The notes: a model not told the origin generated them from the letters alone. Positions 37,535 to 46,358 are shown, counted from the stretch's first letter. The stretch is 64,000 nucleotides of DNA from Aquimarina sp. RZ0 (GCF_008370685.1 NZ_VTZU01000006.1:62001-126000); one strand, 5' to 3'. A program made the numbers and translations.

Positions 37535-37542
37535 TATCTTTG
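37535..37542 (+). promoter_or_regulatory. Candidate -7 promoter element of the DUF177-rpmF operon
   Basis: TATCTTTG matches the TANNTTTG consensus of Bacteroidetes vegetative promoters. It lies about 45 bp before the DUF177 start, just ahead of a 5'-leader hairpin. No strong -33 TTTG was seen. Confidence 0.6.
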
Positions 37543-37549
37543 CACCCGC

Positions 37550-37568
37550 CTTTGCCGAAGTGGCAAAG
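37550..37568 (+). promoter_or_regulatory. 5'-leader hairpin upstream of DUF177
   Basis: CTTTGCC-GAAGT-GGCAAAG, a perfect 7-bp stem with a 5-base loop, sits between the -7 element and the DUF177 start codon at 37588. It may protect or regulate the leader RNA of this ribosomal/fatty-acid operon. Confidence 0.55.
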
Positions 37569-37587
37569 ACTCAAAACTGATGATGAG

Positions 37588-38127
37588 ATGAAACCACTAA
37601 AAGAGTTTAACATCCCTTTTGTTGGACTGAAGCAAGGATTGCACGAGTTTGAGTATAAAATTGAGAATACGTTCTTCGAACATTTTGAGTATGACGAATT
37701 CAATGCATCTGCAGTAACAGTAGCGATAGTGTTTAACAAAAAGACAACTATGTTAGAACTTGATTTTAAAGCTACGGGAACTGTAAATGTAAATTGTGAT
37801 GTCACCAATGAACCTTTTAATTTACCTATTAAGAATGAGCTTTTCTTGGTAGTTAAGTTTGGAGATGAATATAATGATGAAAACGAAGAACTTCTTATCC
37901 TCCCTCATGGAGAATATGAAATCAACGTTCAACAATATATCTATGAACTTATTGTACTAGGAGTTCCTTCTAAAAGAGTGCATCCTGGTGTAGAAGATGG
38001 AACATTAGAATCCGACATACTTGATAAATTAGATGAACTAAGTCCGAAAGAAAAAAAATTAGAGAAAGATAACGAGGAAACAGATCCTCGTTGGGATAAA
38101 TTAAAAAACTTATTAAACGATAAATAA
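37588..38127 (+). CDS. DUF177 (YceD-like) protein
   Basis: About 179 residues from ATG 37588 (MKPLKEFNIPFVGLKQG); the longer frame from 37540 would include the promoter hairpin. Matches the DUF177/YceD family found next to rpmF in most bacteria, linked to ribosomal RNA processing in other organisms: FNASAVTVAIVF, LDFKATGTVNVNCDVTNEPF, and DPRWDKLKNLL at the end. The usual Cys-x2-Cys is reduced to VNCDVT. It ends 9 bp before rpmF. Confidence 0.9.
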   Translation: MKPLKEFNIPFVGLKQGLHEFEYKIENTFFEHFEYDEFNASAVTVAIVFNKKTTMLELDFKATGTVNVNCDVTNEPFNLPIKNELFLVVKFGDEYNDENEELLILPHGEYEINVQQYIYELIVLGVPSKRVHPGVEDGTLESDILDKLDELSPKEKKLEKDNEETDPRWDKLKNLLNDK

Positions 38128-38136
38128 TATTTAGCA

Positions 38137-38334
38137 ATGGCACATCCTAAGAGAAAAATCTCCAAAACCAGAAGAGATAAGAGAAGAACACATTATAAAG
38201 CTTCTGTACCACAAATTGCTACAGATCCTACTACAGGAGAAGCACATTTATATCACAGAGCACACTGGTTCGAAGGTAAACTATATTACCGTGGACAAGT
38301 AGTTATTGATAATACAGAAGAAGAAGCCGCATAA
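38137..38334 (+). CDS. rpmF: 50S ribosomal protein L32
   Basis: 65 residues, normal length. [19 protein letters not shown] is the conserved start and the C-terminal half ([16 protein letters not shown]) matches the Bacteroidetes form without the zinc cysteines. Co-transcribed with DUF177. A terminator follows, so fabH may have its own promoter. Confidence 0.97.
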   Translation: MAHPKRKISKTRRDKRRTHYKASVPQIATDPTTGEAHLYHRAHWFEGKLYYRGQVVIDNTEEEAA

Positions 38335-38355
38335 GTATTCTGTTAAAATTTTAAA

Positions 38356-38385
38356 GAGAACTCTCGCATTTGTGAGAGTTTTTTT
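38356..38385 (+). terminator. Rho-independent terminator after rpmF
   Basis: ACTCTC-gcatttgt-GAGAGT stem followed by a T7 run, 20 bp after the rpmF stop. Confidence 0.85.
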
Positions 38386-38505
38386 GTTTTTAGTTGAATA
38401 TGTGTCAAAATCAAGTTATTTTGCGCCGTATTTGCATATAATTTAGTAATTTCAACAACTTTTTAGGCATCATTATGCCTTGGTTTATGAAACTAAAATC
38501 ATAAT

Positions 38506-39501
38506 ATGAGTAAAATCACAGCCGCTATTACAGCTGTTGGCGCATATGTGCCAGACTACGTGTTAACCAATGACATATTAGCCACTATGGTTGACACAAA
38601 CGATGAATGGATCACCACTCGTACAGGCATTAAAGAACGAAGAATACTAAAAGATAAAGATAAAGGAACTTCTTTCTTAGGTATCAAAGCGGCAGAAGAC
38701 TTAATTACTAAAAGAAATCTCGACCCAGAGGAGATAGATATGGTGATTTTTGCTACGGCAACTCCGGATCTTCTCGTAGCCTCTACCGCAGCATATGTAG
38801 CTTCAAAAATTGGAGCAGTAAACGCTTTTTCTTATGACTTACAAGCAGCTTGTTCCAGTTTTTTATATGGAATGTCAACAGCTGCCAGTTATATAGAAGC
38901 CGGCAGATACAAAAAGGTATTGGTTATAGGGGCAGATAAAATGTCTTCTATCATAGATTACACGGATCGTACTACCTGTATAATATTTGGTGACGGGGGT
39001 GGAGCAGCACTCTTTGAACCTAATAATGAAGGGTTAGGACTACAAGACGAGTATTTACGGACGGATGGGATAGGAAGAGAGTTTCTAAAAATTGAAGCAG
39101 GTGGCTCTTTACTTCCTCCATCAGAAGAAACTATTGCTAATGGGCAACATTTTGTAAGACAAGATGGAAAAACTGTGTTTAAATATGCAGTTTCCAATAT
39201 GGCAGATGCTAGTACCAAAATTATGGAACGTAATAATATTAGTGGAGATGATGTAGATTGGCTTATTGCACATCAGGCTAATAAACGGATCATTAGTGCT
39301 ACTGCCAATAGAATGAACTTGGATGAGAACAAAGTTCTTATGAATATTCAAAGATATGGTAATACTACATCGGCAACATTACCATTGTTACTAAGCGATT
39401 ACGAAAAACAACTCAAAAAAGGAGATAATATTGTATTTGCCTCATTTGGTGGAGGTTTTACCTGGGGCTCCATTTTTCTAAAATGGGCATATAACTCCTA
39501 A
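38506..39501 (+). CDS. fabH: 3-oxoacyl-ACP synthase III
   Basis: 331 residues. Catalytic triad of KAS III: Cys116 in QAACSSFLYG, His in HQANKRI and Asn in GNTTSATLP. The N-terminus (AAITAVGAYVPDYVLTN) and TNDEWITTRTGI are diagnostic. It starts fatty-acid chains by condensing acetyl-CoA with malonyl-ACP. Followed by accB and accC, which make its malonyl precursor. Confidence 0.97.
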   Translation: MSKITAAITAVGAYVPDYVLTNDILATMVDTNDEWITTRTGIKERRILKDKDKGTSFLGIKAAEDLITKRNLDPEEIDMVIFATATPDLLVASTAAYVASKIGAVNAFSYDLQAACSSFLYGMSTAASYIEAGRYKKVLVIGADKMSSIIDYTDRTTCIIFGDGGGAALFEPNNEGLGLQDEYLRTDGIGREFLKIEAGGSLLPPSEETIANGQHFVRQDGKTVFKYAVSNMADASTKIMERNNISGDDVDWLIAHQANKRIISATANRMNLDENKVLMNIQRYGNTTSATLPLLLSDYEKQLKKGDNIVFASFGGGFTWGSIFLKWAYNS

Positions 39502-39529
39502 AACAACTAAACACACAATACCCAATATT

Positions 39530-40030
39530 ATGGATTTAAAAGAAATTCAGAATTTAATCAAATTCGTGGCTAAATCCGGAGCCAGCGAAGTGAAGTTAGA
39601 GATGGAAGATGTAAAAATCACTATTAAAACAACTTCAGACGACACTAAAGAAACTACAACTATTCTGCAACAAATCCCGGTTGGGAATGCAGTGAATTCT
39701 CAACAACCTGCAACACCTGCGCAACAAATTGCTACTCCGCTCGCAGTGACTCCTGTAGCAGATACAGGAGCAACAGATGATACTTTGAAATACATTACAA
39801 TAAAATCTCCGATCATCGGGACTTTATACAGAAAACCATCTCCTGATAAACCATCTTTTGTAGAAGTAGGTGATTCTATTAAAGAAGGAGATGTACTTTG
39901 CATCATAGAAGCTATGAAACTTTTTAACGAAATCGAAAGTGAAGTTTCTGGTAAGATTGTAAAAGTTTTAGTAGATGATAATTCTCCTGTAGAATTTGAT
40001 CAACCTTTATTTTTGGTAGACCCATCATAA
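39530..40030 (+). CDS. accB: Biotin carboxyl carrier protein of acetyl-CoA carboxylase
   Basis: 166 residues. The C-terminal biotinyl domain has the EAMKL motif with Lys130 as biotin acceptor. A Pro/Ala/Gln/Thr-rich linker (about 50-85) joins it to an N-terminal helix. It carries CO2 from AccC to the carboxyltransferase. 28 bp after fabH; accC follows 88 bp downstream. Confidence 0.97.
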   Translation: MDLKEIQNLIKFVAKSGASEVKLEMEDVKITIKTTSDDTKETTTILQQIPVGNAVNSQQPATPAQQIATPLAVTPVADTGATDDTLKYITIKSPIIGTLYRKPSPDKPSFVEVGDSIKEGDVLCIIEAMKLFNEIESEVSGKIVKVLVDDNSPVEFDQPLFLVDPS

Positions 40031-40037
40031 CCCAATT

Positions 40038-40115
40038 TTAAAATTCCAATTTACAAACCCAAAATCCAATACCATGGAATGGGAATCTGGAATTTGAGAT
40101 TTTTAAATTTAGAAA
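40038..40115. repeat. Palindromic intergenic sequence between accB and accC
   Basis: Inverted AATTCCA/TGGAATT arms around a CCATGG centre (AAATTCCAATTT ... CTGGAATTTGAG) make an imperfect long hairpin. It fills the gap between two co-directional genes of one pathway. It may be a repeat family member or an RNA-processing/attenuation structure. Confidence 0.5.
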
Positions 40116-40118
40116 GTT

Positions 40119-41468
40119 ATGTTCAAAAAAATTCTTATTGCCAATAGAGGTGAGATTGCAATGCGTGTAATCAGAACCTGCAAAGAAATGGGTATAAAAT
40201 CTGTTGCTGTATATTCTACAGCAGATGCAGAGAGTCTCCATGTCAGATTTGCAGATGAAGCCGTATGTATCGGACCCGCATCAAGTGCAGAATCGTATTT
40301 AAAGATGTCTAATATTATTGCAGCGGCAGAAATCACCAATGCGGATGCTATACATCCCGGATATGGATTCTTATCAGAAAATGCCAAGTTTTCTAAAATT
40401 TGCGAAGAACACGAAATAAAATTTATTGGTGCCAGCGCAGAGATGATTGACAGGATGGGGGATAAAGCATCAGCAAAATCTACGATGATTGAAGCAGGTG
40501 TACCTTGCGTACCAGGAAGTGAAGGTATAATTCCTGATTTTGAAACTTGTATAAAAGTTGCCAAAGAAACAGGATATCCGGTAATGCTAAAAGCTAGTGC
40601 TGGTGGTGGTGGAAAAGGTATGCGAGCCGTTTGGAAAGAAGAAGAGCTCCAAAATGCCTGGGAATCTGCCAGACAAGAGAGTAAAGCTGCCTTTGGGAAT
40701 GACGATATGTACATGGAGAAACTTATCGAAGAACCTCGCCATATCGAAATACAAATTGTTGGTGACAGTAATGGAAGAGCTTGCCACTTGTCTGAAAGAG
40801 ATTGCTCCGTACAACGAAGACATCAAAAACTAACAGAAGAAACTCCTTCTCCATTCATGACCGATGAATTAAGAGAACAAATGGGAACAGCAGCGGTAAA
40901 AGCAGCAGAATATATCAAATATGAAGGAGCTGGTACTGTTGAGTTTTTAGTAGATAAGCATAGAAACTTCTATTTTATGGAAATGAATACCCGTATCCAG
41001 GTAGAACATCCAATTACAGAACAAGTTGTTGACTATGACTTAATAAGAGAACAAATATTAGTAGCAGCAGGAGTGCCTATTTCTGGTAAAAATTATTTTC
41101 CACAATTACACTCTATAGAATGTAGAATCAATGCAGAAGATCCGTATAAAGATTTTCGCCCTTCACCAGGTAAAATAACTAATTTACATCTTCCTGGAGG
41201 TCATGGAGTACGTATTGATACTCACGTATACAGTGGTTATATTATACCGCCAAATTATGATTCTATGATTGCAAAATTAATTACTACTGCGCAAACTCGT
41301 GAAGAAGCAATTAATAAAATGAAAAGAGCACTCGATGAATTTGTAGTAGAAGGAATAAAAACCACAGTTCCTTTCCATAGACAATTGATGGATCATCCTG
41401 ATTATGTTTCTGGAAATTACACAACAAAATTTATGGAAGACTTCACTATGGAAGATCCTGTACAATAA
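40119..41468 (+). CDS. accC: Biotin carboxylase
   Basis: 449 residues. ATP-grasp fold with [18 protein letters not shown] at the N-terminus, the glycine-rich [11 protein letters not shown] loop, and [15 protein letters not shown] with Mg/ATP ligands, ending with the biotin-carboxylase C domain ([10 protein letters not shown]). It carboxylates biotin on AccB. A terminator follows at 41481-41509. Confidence 0.97.
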   Translation: MFKKILIANRGEIAMRVIRTCKEMGIKSVAVYSTADAESLHVRFADEAVCIGPASSAESYLKMSNIIAAAEITNADAIHPGYGFLSENAKFSKICEEHEIKFIGASAEMIDRMGDKASAKSTMIEAGVPCVPGSEGIIPDFETCIKVAKETGYPVMLKASAGGGGKGMRAVWKEEELQNAWESARQESKAAFGNDDMYMEKLIEEPRHIEIQIVGDSNGRACHLSERDCSVQRRHQKLTEETPSPFMTDELREQMGTAAVKAAEYIKYEGAGTVEFLVDKHRNFYFMEMNTRIQVEHPITEQVVDYDLIREQILVAAGVPISGKNYFPQLHSIECRINAEDPYKDFRPSPGKITNLHLPGGHGVRIDTHVYSGYIIPPNYDSMIAKLITTAQTREEAINKMKRALDEFVVEGIKTTVPFHRQLMDHPDYVSGNYTTKFMEDFTMEDPVQ

Positions 41469-41480
41469 ATAATTAAACGA

Positions 41481-41509
41481 TAAAGCCTCTCTATACGGAG
41501 GCTTTTTTT
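41481..41509 (+). terminator. Rho-independent terminator abutting next start codon
   Basis: AAAGCCTC-tctatac-GGAGGCTTTTTTT with the T run ending right at the ATG of the FAD oxidoreductase (41510). It ends the fabH-acc operon; the next gene thus has no normal ribosome-binding site outside the hairpin. Confidence 0.85.
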
Positions 41510-42622
41510 ATGAATCTAAGTTATTGGGAATACAAAACCTGGTTATCTAATATTGATTTTACGGTTGTTGGCAGTGGAATCGTAGGACTTAGTTGTGCTC
41601 TTCGCTTAAAAGAAAAATTCCCAAAAGCTAAGATTCTGGTTCTGGAAAGAGGTGTACTACCCAACGGAGCAAGTACAAAAAATGCAGGATTTGCCTGTTT
41701 CGGTAGCTTGTCTGAGATAATAGAGGATCTCAATTCACATGCAGAAGAAGAAGTATTACAACTTATTGAGAAAAGAACTCAGGGACTTGAGCTATTGCGA
41801 AAAAATTTGGGCGATCGTGCCATAGAGTATGTTCAATATGGAGGATATGAGCTATTTACCAAAGAAGACAAATATCTGTATGAAGAATGTTTGTCAGAAA
41901 GAAAACGTATTAATAGTTTATTATATCCCATTTTTCAGGAACAAGTATTTATACAAAAGGAAAATATTTTTGGTTTTAAAAATATAGAATCTCATTATTT
42001 CGTAAATCGGTTTGAAGGTCAGATTGATACCGGAAAGATGATGGAAGCCCTTCTTAAAAAGGTACAAATTGCAGGAATTAAAATTTTAAATAATTGTAAT
42101 TTAGAAGAAATCAATGAGCGTATTACTTCTGTAGAACTCAAAACAAATCTGGTAACATTTTATACTACTAAGTTATTAATAGCCACCAATGGTTTTGCGT
42201 CGCAATTAGGTATTGAGCACGTAAAACCAGCACGTGCACAAGTATTAATAACAAAACCGATTAAAGATTTGGCTATTAAAGGTACTTTTCATCTGGATAG
42301 AGGATATTACTATTTTAGGAATATTGATAATAGAATTCTTCTGGGTGGAGGCAGAAATCTTAATTTTAAAACAGAAGAGACGACTGAAATGGCACAGACT
42401 GAATTAGTACAGCAAAAATTAGAAGAGATGCTAAAAAAAATAGTTATTCCCTCTTTTGATTTCGAGATAGCTCATCGATGGAGTGGTATTATGGGCATTG
42501 GAAACCAAAAAAAATCAATCATCAATCAAATTTCTAATCACGTTTTTTGTGGCGTAAGACTTGGCGGCATGGGTGTATCGATAGGGAGTATGGTTGGTAG
42601 AGAATTGGCAGATCTTTTGTAA
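41510..42622 (+). CDS. FAD-dependent oxidoreductase (DAO family)
   Basis: 370 residues. The N-terminal FAD-binding GxGxxG is VVGSGIVGLSCALRL, then a glycine/DAO-type second half (GGGRNLNFKTEETTEM, RWSGIMGIGNQ, GGMGVSIGSMVG). Such enzymes oxidise amino or related compounds; the substrate is unknown. mtgA follows 14 bp later. The start codon lies directly behind the accC terminator. Confidence 0.85.
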   Translation: MNLSYWEYKTWLSNIDFTVVGSGIVGLSCALRLKEKFPKAKILVLERGVLPNGASTKNAGFACFGSLSEIIEDLNSHAEEEVLQLIEKRTQGLELLRKNLGDRAIEYVQYGGYELFTKEDKYLYEECLSERKRINSLLYPIFQEQVFIQKENIFGFKNIESHYFVNRFEGQIDTGKMMEALLKKVQIAGIKILNNCNLEEINERITSVELKTNLVTFYTTKLLIATNGFASQLGIEHVKPARAQVLITKPIKDLAIKGTFHLDRGYYYFRNIDNRILLGGGRNLNFKTEETTEMAQTELVQQKLEEMLKKIVIPSFDFEIAHRWSGIMGIGNQKKSIINQISNHVFCGVRLGGMGVSIGSMVGRELADLL

Positions 42623-42636
42623 GAAAGCATTATATT

Positions 42637-43323
42637 TTGATGACAAATATTTTTAGATTTTTATTAAAAACCTGTCTCTGGTTACTCGTGCTTAGTATTC
42701 TTTGGGTATTGACCTACAAATGGATAAACCCATATGCGACACCATTAATGTGGATAAAACATCTCCAATCAAAAAGTAATAAGACGATAAGACATCAATG
42801 GGTTCCTCTGGCAAAAATCTCTAAAAACCTACAACTAGCTGTTATTTGTAGTGAAGATCAGCAATTTGTAGCGCATTCAGGTTTTGATACAAAAGCAATC
42901 TCAACAGCGATACAAGAGTATCAATCCGGTAAGCGGTTACGAGGCGCAAGTACCATCTCTCAACAAACAGCAAAGAATATTTTTTTATGGCCCAAACGTA
43001 GCTGGATTCGTAAAGGCTTGGAAATTTACTTTACCCTTTTGATCGAAACGTTGTGGAGTAAAGAACGTATTCTCGAAGTATATCTGAATAGTATCGAAAT
43101 GGGAGATGAGATTTATGGTGCACAGGCGGCTTCTATATTCTGGTTTAACAAAAGTGCTATGAGCCTTACTGTAGCTGAAGCATCGGCTATTGCAGCCATT
43201 CTACCCAACCCCATTAAATATCTTGCTAATCCTCCTTCAGATTATATACAAAAAAGAAAAAAATGGATTCGTATACAAATGCGTAATTATGGAACATTAA
43301 CTTTTGAAATCAAAAAAGAATAG
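42637..43323 (+). CDS. mtgA: Monofunctional peptidoglycan glycosyltransferase
   Basis: 228 residues. One N-terminal membrane helix (LLKTCLWLLVLSILWVLTY), then the GT51 domain with catalytic Glu73 in ICSEDQQF, the GASTISQQTAKN motif and the KERILEVYLNSIEMGD motif. It polymerises lipid II into glycan strands. There is no transpeptidase domain, as in the MtgA family. Probably co-transcribed with the oxidoreductase. Confidence 0.95.
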   Translation: MMTNIFRFLLKTCLWLLVLSILWVLTYKWINPYATPLMWIKHLQSKSNKTIRHQWVPLAKISKNLQLAVICSEDQQFVAHSGFDTKAISTAIQEYQSGKRLRGASTISQQTAKNIFLWPKRSWIRKGLEIYFTLLIETLWSKERILEVYLNSIEMGDEIYGAQAASIFWFNKSAMSLTVAEASAIAAILPNPIKYLANPPSDYIQKRKKWIRIQMRNYGTLTFEIKKE

Positions 43324-43373
43324 TTATTTTATTCGGGATTAGTTGGTATTGGTCAACAAAGATTTTATTTTGA

Positions 43374-43420
43374 GGTAACCTACATCGGGGCAAGCGCACA
43401 AAGTATTTATTAGAAAAAAA
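43374..43420 (+). repeat. Partial multi-hairpin repeat, copy D
   Basis: GTAACCTACATCGGGGCAAG followed by CACAAAG and TATTTATTAGAAAAAAAC aligns with the first half of copies B, C and E. The second half with CTCGATTATCGAG is missing. Confidence 0.6.
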
Positions 43421-43466
43421 CTTCTAATCCATTTTATTTCGTTTTTACTTCAATGAACACAAACAG

Positions 43467-44048
43467 ATGAAAAAAGCATCTTTTCGAGATAAACAGCTTA
43501 TTATAGATATTTTATATGATGCTTTTATTACTGAAACATTTCCTAATTCTATAAATTTTGTGATCAAGCAGGATCATAACCGATCAAAAAGATTATATTC
43601 ACTAATGGAATATCAATATAAGATGGCATTGCGATTTGGAGAAATTTTTATGAGTGATGATGAGCAATCTTGTATATTATTTATAGATCCTGAAAAGAAA
43701 AAAATAACCTTTAAAACCTTAATATGGAATACGATACTGGTGATGCGTTGTATTGGGTTTAAAAATGTACTCAAAGTGATCAAAAGGGAAAAAATCTTGA
43801 GAGCTAACCATCCCGAATTTTCGTTTTTACATTTATGGATCATGGGCACAAAATCAACATATAAAGGGAAAGGTATAGGAGCAAAATTACTTGTGGAAGT
43901 ATTAAAATATTATGGAAATATACCAATCTATCTGGAGACCACAACAACAAGTAATCTGCGTTTCTATCAAAAAACAGGCTTTGAAATAGTGAACGAAACT
44001 CATATTTTGGGCTATCCCTTGTATTTCCTTCTAAAACCTGTAAATTAA
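43467..44048 (+). CDS. GNAT family acetyltransferase
   Basis: 193 residues. The acetyl-CoA binding motif KGKGIGAKLL (R/Q-x-x-G-x-G/A type) and the ETTTTSNLRFYQKTGFEIV end are typical. The rest gives no substrate hint. It ends 3 bp before the GreA-like gene, so the two are probably co-transcribed. Confidence 0.85.
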   Translation: MKKASFRDKQLIIDILYDAFITETFPNSINFVIKQDHNRSKRLYSLMEYQYKMALRFGEIFMSDDEQSCILFIDPEKKKITFKTLIWNTILVMRCIGFKNVLKVIKREKILRANHPEFSFLHLWIMGTKSTYKGKGIGAKLLVEVLKYYGNIPIYLETTTTSNLRFYQKTGFEIVNETHILGYPLYFLLKPVN

Positions 44049-44051
44049 CAT

Positions 44052-44519
44052 ATGCATACAGGTTTTAATCATAAAATCAAGTCAGAATTGCTAAATCAAT
44101 GTCTGAGTTATGTCAATCAAAGACAGGAAAGAATTCTAGATACTATTTCTGATATTCAGGAGTCTTTGACCTCAGAAACTAAGAGTACTGCCGGAGATAA
44201 ACATGAAACCGGTCGTGCTATGCTTCAGTTAGAACGAGAAAAAGCAGGTGTTCAATTGGCAGAAGTTAAAAAATTACAGGAAATTGTAAACAAAATAGAT
44301 ACTTCTCCATCTTCTGCAGTCATACGATTAGGCAGTTTAGTAGAAACTTCTCAAGAGCGTTATTTTTTAAGTATTTCTATAGGAAAACTGATTATAGGAG
44401 ATCAGACGTATTTTGCCATTGCCGCTAATACTCCTATAGGAAAACTACTATTAGGAAAAAAAGTGGATGATCGTATACATTTTAATGGAAAAGATTTTAA
44501 GATAACAAAGATAGAATAA
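44052..44519 (+). CDS. GreA/GreB C-terminal-like protein
   Basis: 155 residues. The N-terminus is a coiled coil (QERILDTISDIQESL, VQLAEVKKLQEIVNK) as in Gre factors, and the C-terminus (FAIAANTPIGKLLLGKKVDDRIHFNGKDFKI) matches the FKBP-like C-domain of GreA/GreB. The acidic residues used by GreA at the coiled-coil tip are not obvious, so transcript-cleavage activity is uncertain. Sometimes mislabelled 3-oxoacyl-ACP synthase in related genomes. Confidence 0.7.
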   Translation: MHTGFNHKIKSELLNQCLSYVNQRQERILDTISDIQESLTSETKSTAGDKHETGRAMLQLEREKAGVQLAEVKKLQEIVNKIDTSPSSAVIRLGSLVETSQERYFLSISIGKLIIGDQTYFAIAANTPIGKLLLGKKVDDRIHFNGKDFKITKIE

Positions 44520-44640
44520 AGAGAGTATGAAATGATTTAAACTCTTTTGATTCTAGCAGAAAAGTAATTGTTTTTTTGATCAATAGAAATGTTTTTTGAG
44601 CTTAATAACAGTGCCCGAAATAAGAAAAAGCAGAAAATTA

Positions 44641-44735
44641 AGTAAACTACCTTGGAGCAAACGAGACATTTATTGAAAAAAACATTTTGATTTCGAGGCA
44701 AGCCTAGGAGTATTTAAATCTCGATTATCGAGTCA
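44641..44735 (+). repeat. Multi-hairpin dispersed repeat, long form, copy E
   Basis: 95 bp starting AGTAAACTACCTTGG and ending CTCGATTATCGAGT. The middle hairpin CGAGGCAAGCCT and the final palindrome are intact; the first hairpin is partly deleted. It lies in the 337-bp gap before the alpha/beta-hydrolase gene. Confidence 0.85.
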
Positions 44736-44857
44736 AAAAGAGAATTTTTATAGCAAACTGAAAAAAGTTAAAACCACTTCTATTTATTAAAAATATCAAA
44801 TGCAATAGCATACAATAATGATTTTAAGTAAATTGCTACTTTTCAAACCATGTATAT

Positions 44858-45790
44858 ATGAAGAAGCTTTACTTTCTACTTCTTATGAGTGTTCTTGTCT
44901 TTGGTTGTAAACCATATCAAAATACCAATATCAGAAAAGGTCAGCTGACTTATACAGAATTCAGGGCATCGCAACGGTCTTTCCCAAGTAAAGACGGTAT
45001 TATAAAATATATTGACAAAGGAAAAGGTCCTGTAATCGTATTACTCCATGGAGTACCTACTTCTGGTTGGTTATATAGAAAAATGATTGACCCGTTAGTC
45101 GCTGGAGGATATCGGGTAATTGTTCCCGATATGCTGGGTTATGGTTCCAGTGATTCTCCCGAGGGATATAAGATTTATAGCGAAAAAGCACATGCAGAAC
45201 GACTTATAGCACTTATGGATGCTTTGGGTATAGAATACTGGTCTCATGTGATGCATGATGTAGGTGGAGTTTGGACCTGGGAACTCATAAATCAAGCACC
45301 AAAAAGGATTGAAGAACTTGTCATATTAAATACTATCATTTATGAGGAAGGATTCTACCCTCCTATACGATTTAGTCCGGGAGCTGCTGCCAAAGCAGCC
45401 ATGTGGTCCTATCGCAATGGAGTGACTACAAATACATTATTAAAGTCTTTGTTTAAAGAAGGATTAAAAGAAAATACGCTTAATGAGTTAGATGTAGAAG
45501 GGTATAAAACACCACTACTAGAAGGTAAAACAAATGGTATGTACTACTTCTTTACCCGAACGTGTAATTATTTTCCTGATTATTCGCTTCTTTTTGAAAA
45601 CCTGGAGGTTCCAACAGCTGTAATTTGGGGTATTCATGATACCATGTTACAATGGACTCCACAACAGGCAAAAGTGATTAATGCATTAAAAATAGATGAA
45701 GAAGATATTCATTTTATAGATGAAAAACACTTTATACAGGAAACTAAAGCAGAAGAGGTTTCCTATAAAATTTTGGACTTTCTTAAATAA
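44858..45790 (+). CDS. Haloalkane dehalogenase/epoxide hydrolase-like lipoprotein
   Basis: 310 residues with a lipobox at Cys17 (LMSVLVFGC). The alpha/beta-hydrolase nucleophile elbow reads VMHDVGG, placing Asp134 where serine hydrolases have Ser; Asp nucleophiles are typical of haloalkane dehalogenases and epoxide hydrolases. The oxyanion motif HGVPTSGW and the late HFIQETKAEE with the catalytic His are visible. Export and lipidation are unusual for that group. Substrate unknown. Confidence 0.8.
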   Translation: MKKLYFLLLMSVLVFGCKPYQNTNIRKGQLTYTEFRASQRSFPSKDGIIKYIDKGKGPVIVLLHGVPTSGWLYRKMIDPLVAGGYRVIVPDMLGYGSSDSPEGYKIYSEKAHAERLIALMDALGIEYWSHVMHDVGGVWTWELINQAPKRIEELVILNTIIYEEGFYPPIRFSPGAAAKAAMWSYRNGVTTNTLLKSLFKEGLKENTLNELDVEGYKTPLLEGKTNGMYYFFTRTCNYFPDYSLLFENLEVPTAVIWGIHDTMLQWTPQQAKVINALKIDEEDIHFIDEKHFIQETKAEEVSYKILDFLK

Positions 45791-45826
45791 CAATGAACTT
45801 TCTTAATTAAGCCCTGTATTCTTGAC

Positions 45827-46093
45827 TCAAACCTGTATTTCTACTCTAAAGATAGTTTCATTAATTAATTCATGTATCTGATCGAGTTCCTTTTTACTAA
45901 TTGCCAGATCAATTTTATCTGAAGGAGTTCTAAGTAGTAATGACCTACAATTACAGTTAGTACACTGGTTACAACCTGGTGACATTTTTGTTGTTGCGCA
46001 TGAATCAGAAAAATCTTTTAACTCATTAAGGGTTAATAAAAAACCGATATCCCTAAAGACTAACTGAATTTTAGGTGTTATTCGCATATTCAT
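45827..46093 (-). CDS. Small cysteine-cluster protein of unknown function
   Basis: About 88 residues from ATG 46093 (MNMRITPKIQLVF); the frame extends further upstream but that part belongs to the 141-bp repeat. A compact cysteine cluster CNQCTNCNC near residues 48-56 could bind a metal. Followed by a helical C-terminus. No family assigned. The 5' end and start codon lie inside the 141-bp repeat. Confidence 0.65.
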   Translation of the reverse strand: MNMRITPKIQLVFRDIGFLLTLNELKDFSDSCATTKMSPGCNQCTNCNCRSLLLRTPSDKIDLAISKKELDQIHELINETIFRVEIQV

Positions 46094-46221
46094 CGTTTCT
46101 TTTTCCTTTCTACTTCGTTTAAAAAATAGACCGTAGCTATAGCTATGCTTGATTTTTTTGCCTTGCATAAAGAAAAAATAATTCAATGAATTTATACGAA
46201 TTTTTTAATCACAAATCGTAT
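46081..46221 (-). repeat. 141-bp inverted duplicate, copy 2
   Basis: Nearly identical (one difference seen) to 16923-17063 in opposite orientation. It covers the 5' region and first codons (ATGAATATGCGA) of the cysteine-cluster gene. Confidence 0.85.
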
Positions 46222-46358
46222 TACAGTTTCTTTTCCTTTTTTCCAGAAAAAAGATATTCCAATAGTGTTACTGTAAATTCTATCAATAGTATTCATATTG
46301 AATCAGATTTGAATCAAAAATACTAAACTATTTAGAATAAATCTAAATAAAAATAATT

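Noticed and set aside
37550-37572. Possible tRNA-Leu start (GCCGAAGTGGC) in the DUF177 leader
   Set aside because: Only the first dozen bases resemble tRNA-Leu; no D-arm, anticodon or T-arm follows. It is better explained as a simple hairpin.
40109-40826. ORFs antisense or shifted within accC
   Set aside because: accC is an unambiguous, full-length, highly conserved frame; the others have no support.
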